NCBI GenBank assembly: GCA_001464615.1
Contig: LNFI01000007.1
Coordinates: 186,001-250,000, forward strand
Direction: 5' to 3'
Length of the DNA: 64,000 nt
DNA from: Sphingomonadales bacterium Ga0077557
GTDB taxonomy: Bacteria; Pseudomonadota; Alphaproteobacteria; Sphingomonadales; Sphingomonadaceae
Shown: piece after piece, positions 62,150-64,000 of the stretch
How the letters are laid out: each line of letters opens with the position of its first letter
How positions within the stretch are numbered: position 1 is the stretch's first letter
Notes under the pieces: model-generated
What the model saw: only the letters and a program-made list of their open reading frames with translations
Told to the model about the DNA's origin: nothing
Databases searched by the model: none
Made by a program: the position numbers and the translations under genes

Positions 62150-63406
62150 ATGCCGCGCTTTTCGATCTTCGCGCTCGCCCGAAATGCGCTGTCCGACCAC
62201 CGGCACTGGGCACCAACGTGGCGCGATGCGACGCCCAAGCCGGCCTATGACATCGTCATCATCGGCGGCGGCGGGCATGGGCTGGCGACCGCCTATTACC
62301 TCGCCAAGGTGCACGGGATCACCAACATTGCGGTGCTGGAAAAGGGCTGGATCGGCGGCGGCAATGCCGGTCGCAACACAACGATCATCCGTTCAAACTA
62401 CGGCCTGGCCGGCAACACGGCCTTTTACGAGCATTCGATGAAGCTTTGGGAAGGGCTGGAGCAGGAGCTGAATTACAATGTGATGGTGAGCCAGCGCGGG
62501 GTGCTCAACCTTTTTCATTCCGACGGCCAGCGTGATGCCTATGCCCGGCGGGGCAATGCGATGCGGATGAACGGCGTCGATGCCGAGATGCTCGATGCGG
62601 GGGCGGTCAGGCAAATGGCGCCGTTCCTCAACTTCGACCATGCGCGTTTTCCGATCATGGGCGGGCTGTTGCAGCGGCGCGGCGGGACGGCGCGGCATGA
62701 TGCGGTCGTTTGGGGCTATGCGCGCGGCGCATCCGACCGGGGCGTCGACATCATCCAGAATTGCGAAGTCACCGGCTTCAGCCGCGCGGCCGATGGCAGG
62801 ATCACGGGGGTGGAGACGACGCGCGGGCATATCGGCGCTGGCAAGGTCGGCGTGGCGGTGGCGGGCAACAGCTCGCGGGTCGCGGCGATGGCGGGCCTCA
62901 GGCTACCGATCGAAAGCCATGTGCTGCAGGCGTTCGTCAGCGAAGCGCTAAAGCCCCTCATCCCCGGCGTCATCACCTTTGGCGCGGGGCATTTCTATAT
63001 CAGCCAGTCGGACAAGGGTGGGCTCGTCTTCGGCGGCGATATCGATGGCTATAACAGCTATGCGTCGCGCGGGAATTTGCCGGTGCTGGAGGATGTCTGC
63101 GAAGGCGGGATGGCGATCATGCCGATGATCGGGCGGGCGCGGTTGCTGCGCAGCTGGGGCGGCATCTGCGACATGACGATGGACGGGTCGCCGATCATCG
63201 ACCGCGCGCCGGTGGATGGGCTCTATCTCAATGCCGGCTGGTGTTATGGCGGGTTCAAGGCGACGCCGGCCTCTGGCTGGTGTTTCGCGCATCTGCTCGC
63301 GACCGACCGGCCGCATCCGACTGCCGCCGCCTATCGGCTCGATCGCTTTTCGACCGGCCATGTGATCGACGAAAAGGGCCAGGGCGCCCAAGCGAACCTG
63401 CATTGA
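62150..63406 (+). CDS. soxB: sarcosine oxidase beta subunit
   Basis: 418 aa from the ATG at 62150, five nt after GGGG; an ATG at 62147 is one codon upstream. The N-terminus MPRFSIFALARNAL matches heterotetrameric SoxB. FAD motif GGGGHGLATAYYLAK, GWIGGGNAGRNTTIIRSNY, and ARHDAVVWGYAR with H183, the position where the family binds FMN covalently. GWCYGGFKATPASGW closes the active site. With the alpha, gamma and delta subunits it demethylates sarcosine to glycine, H2O2 and 5,10-methylene-THF or formaldehyde. First gene of the sox operon. Confidence 0.95.
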   Translation: MPRFSIFALARNALSDHRHWAPTWRDATPKPAYDIVIIGGGGHGLATAYYLAKVHGITNIAVLEKGWIGGGNAGRNTTIIRSNYGLAGNTAFYEHSMKLWEGLEQELNYNVMVSQRGVLNLFHSDGQRDAYARRGNAMRMNGVDAEMLDAGAVRQMAPFLNFDHARFPIMGGLLQRRGGTARHDAVVWGYARGASDRGVDIIQNCEVTGFSRAADGRITGVETTRGHIGAGKVGVAVAGNSSRVAAMAGLRLPIESHVLQAFVSEALKPLIPGVITFGAGHFYISQSDKGGLVFGGDIDGYNSYASRGNLPVLEDVCEGGMAIMPMIGRARLLRSWGGICDMTMDGSPIIDRAPVDGLYLNAGWCYGGFKATPASGWCFAHLLATDRPHPTAAAYRLDRFSTGHVIDEKGQGAQANLH

Positions 63407-63418
63407 GGGGATAGGATC

Positions 63419-63670
63419 ATGCGACTCCCCTGCCCCTTTTGCGGCGACCGCGATGCCCAGGAATTCGTCTATCGCGGCGATGCGTCATTGGCGCGTCCGA
63501 GCTACGACAGTGATTTTCACGACTATGTCTATCTGCGCGACAACCCGGCGGGGGTGATAACCGAGCATTGGTATCACGCGCAGGGGTGCCGCCAATGGCT
63601 GGTGGTAACGCGCGATACGCGCAGCCATGGGATTTCGGGTGCCGTGTTCGCGAAGGATCGGGAGGCATGA
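63419..63670 (+). CDS. soxD: sarcosine oxidase delta subunit
   Basis: 83 aa. Zinc ligands C5 and C8 in CPFCG, H53 and C57 in HAQGCRQW; YLRDNPAGVITEHWYHAQGC is the family hallmark. Length is slightly below the usual about 95-100 residues. The ATG at 63419 lies 10 nt after the soxB stop, with GAGGGGA as ribosome binding site. It overlaps soxA by 4 nt (ATGA). Confidence 0.94.
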   Translation: MRLPCPFCGDRDAQEFVYRGDASLARPSYDSDFHDYVYLRDNPAGVITEHWYHAQGCRQWLVVTRDTRSHGISGAVFAKDREA

Positions 63671-64000
63671 GTCGGCTGGCCAATGGCGGGCTGATCGATC
63701 GATCACAGCCCCTGTCCTTCTCGTTCGACGGTAAGTTCTATCGCGGCTTTGCGGGCGATACGCTGGCATCGGCGCTGGTCGCCAATGATGTCCGGCTGGT
63801 CGGCCGGTCGTTCAAATATCATCGCCCGCGCGGCATCATGACGGCGGGCGGCGAGGAGCCCAATGCGCTGGTGACGATCGGCACCGGCGCGCATGCCGAT
63901 CCCAATGCGCGGGCCACAATCGTACCGCTCCGCGACGGTCTGGTCGCGACCAGCCAGAATCGCTGGCCGAGCCTTGGCTTCGACCTGATGGCGGTGAACC
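63667..64000 (+). CDS. soxA: sarcosine oxidase alpha subunit, cut by the window end
   Basis: The first 111 codons, reading MSRLANGGLIDRSQPL onward, with no stop before the window edge. GGLIDRSQPLSFSFDGK and GDTLASALVAN...GRSFKYHRPRGI are the N-terminal (2Fe-2S-ferredoxin-like, folate-domain leader) features of SoxA. The missing part should contain the NAD, FAD and folate-binding domains, with soxG expected next. GGAGG lies 1 nt before the ATG, so the soxD end doubles as its ribosome binding site. Confidence 0.92.
   Translation, partial: MSRLANGGLIDRSQPLSFSFDGKFYRGFAGDTLASALVANDVRLVGRSFKYHRPRGIMTAGGEEPNALVTIGTGAHADPNARATIVPLRDGLVATSQNRWPSLGFDLMAVN

Overview
The window is about 64 kb of high-GC chromosome, most likely from a sphingomonad (Sphingopyxis/Sphingomonas/Novosphingobium type alphaproteobacterium). 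The signs are two TonB-dependent receptors, many acyl-CoA enzymes, Spinster-like MFS and SDR genes, and the palindromic intergenic repeats typical of that group (arms resembling CCTTCGACTTCGCTCAGG, CCCCGCCTTCGCGGGG and CCCTCTCCCC). I saw no tRNA, rRNA, IS element or CRISPR array.

Layout. (1) 180-4135, minus strand: a tight four-gene cassette in less GC-rich DNA. In transcription order it encodes a QueC-like 7-deazaguanine enzyme, a DUF6884-like/GIY-YIG-like fusion, a SIR2/P-loop-kinase fusion and a nucleoside 2-deoxyribosyltransferase-like protein. I recognise no named system with this composition, and it is the best candidate for an undescribed, probably anti-phage, system. (2) 4411-20970: an acyl-CoA catabolic block with a CoA ligase, a serine hydrolase, a bifunctional beta-oxidation enzyme, an amidase, paired acyl-CoA dehydrogenases, a thioesterase, a dienelactone-hydrolase-like protein, two SDRs, and an ACAD10/11-like phosphotransferase + Zn-ADH + ACAD set. 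(3) 21135-24727: a tandem-TetR regulator, an AT-rich orphan membrane protein and an MFS transporter. (4) 24819-36557: a TonB receptor, a second ACAD pair, a Tet-like MFS exporter, a small secreted protein, SDR + GST, and CoA ligase + thioesterase. (5) 36700-39498: an EF-hand protein with an OmpR-type two-component system.

(6) 40702-61067: a second catabolic block. Six copies of one 16-bp palindrome (consensus CTGAACAWAYGTTYAG) lie in front of nearly all its transcription units: the metal-hydrolase/cupin/ADH/epoxide-hydrolase-like operon, a TonB receptor, a CoA-ligase/crotonase operon, a TetR gene with a divergent thiolase, and a divergent pair made of DUF35/aldolase-like/esterase/CoA-ligase genes on one side and MaoC/SDR genes on the other. 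The TetR at 50988-51632 is the natural candidate regulator. The set reads as outer-membrane uptake, CoA activation, hydration, dehydrogenation, then thiolytic or retro-aldol cleavage of a side chain; the substrate cannot be read from sequence. (7) 61102-64000: a GlxA-type AraC regulator divergent from sarcosine oxidase soxB-soxD-soxA, with soxA cut by the window end.

All calls come from reading the sequence; none has been checked by database search. Start codons were moved inward from the longest frame where a ribosome binding site or family N-terminus argued for it.
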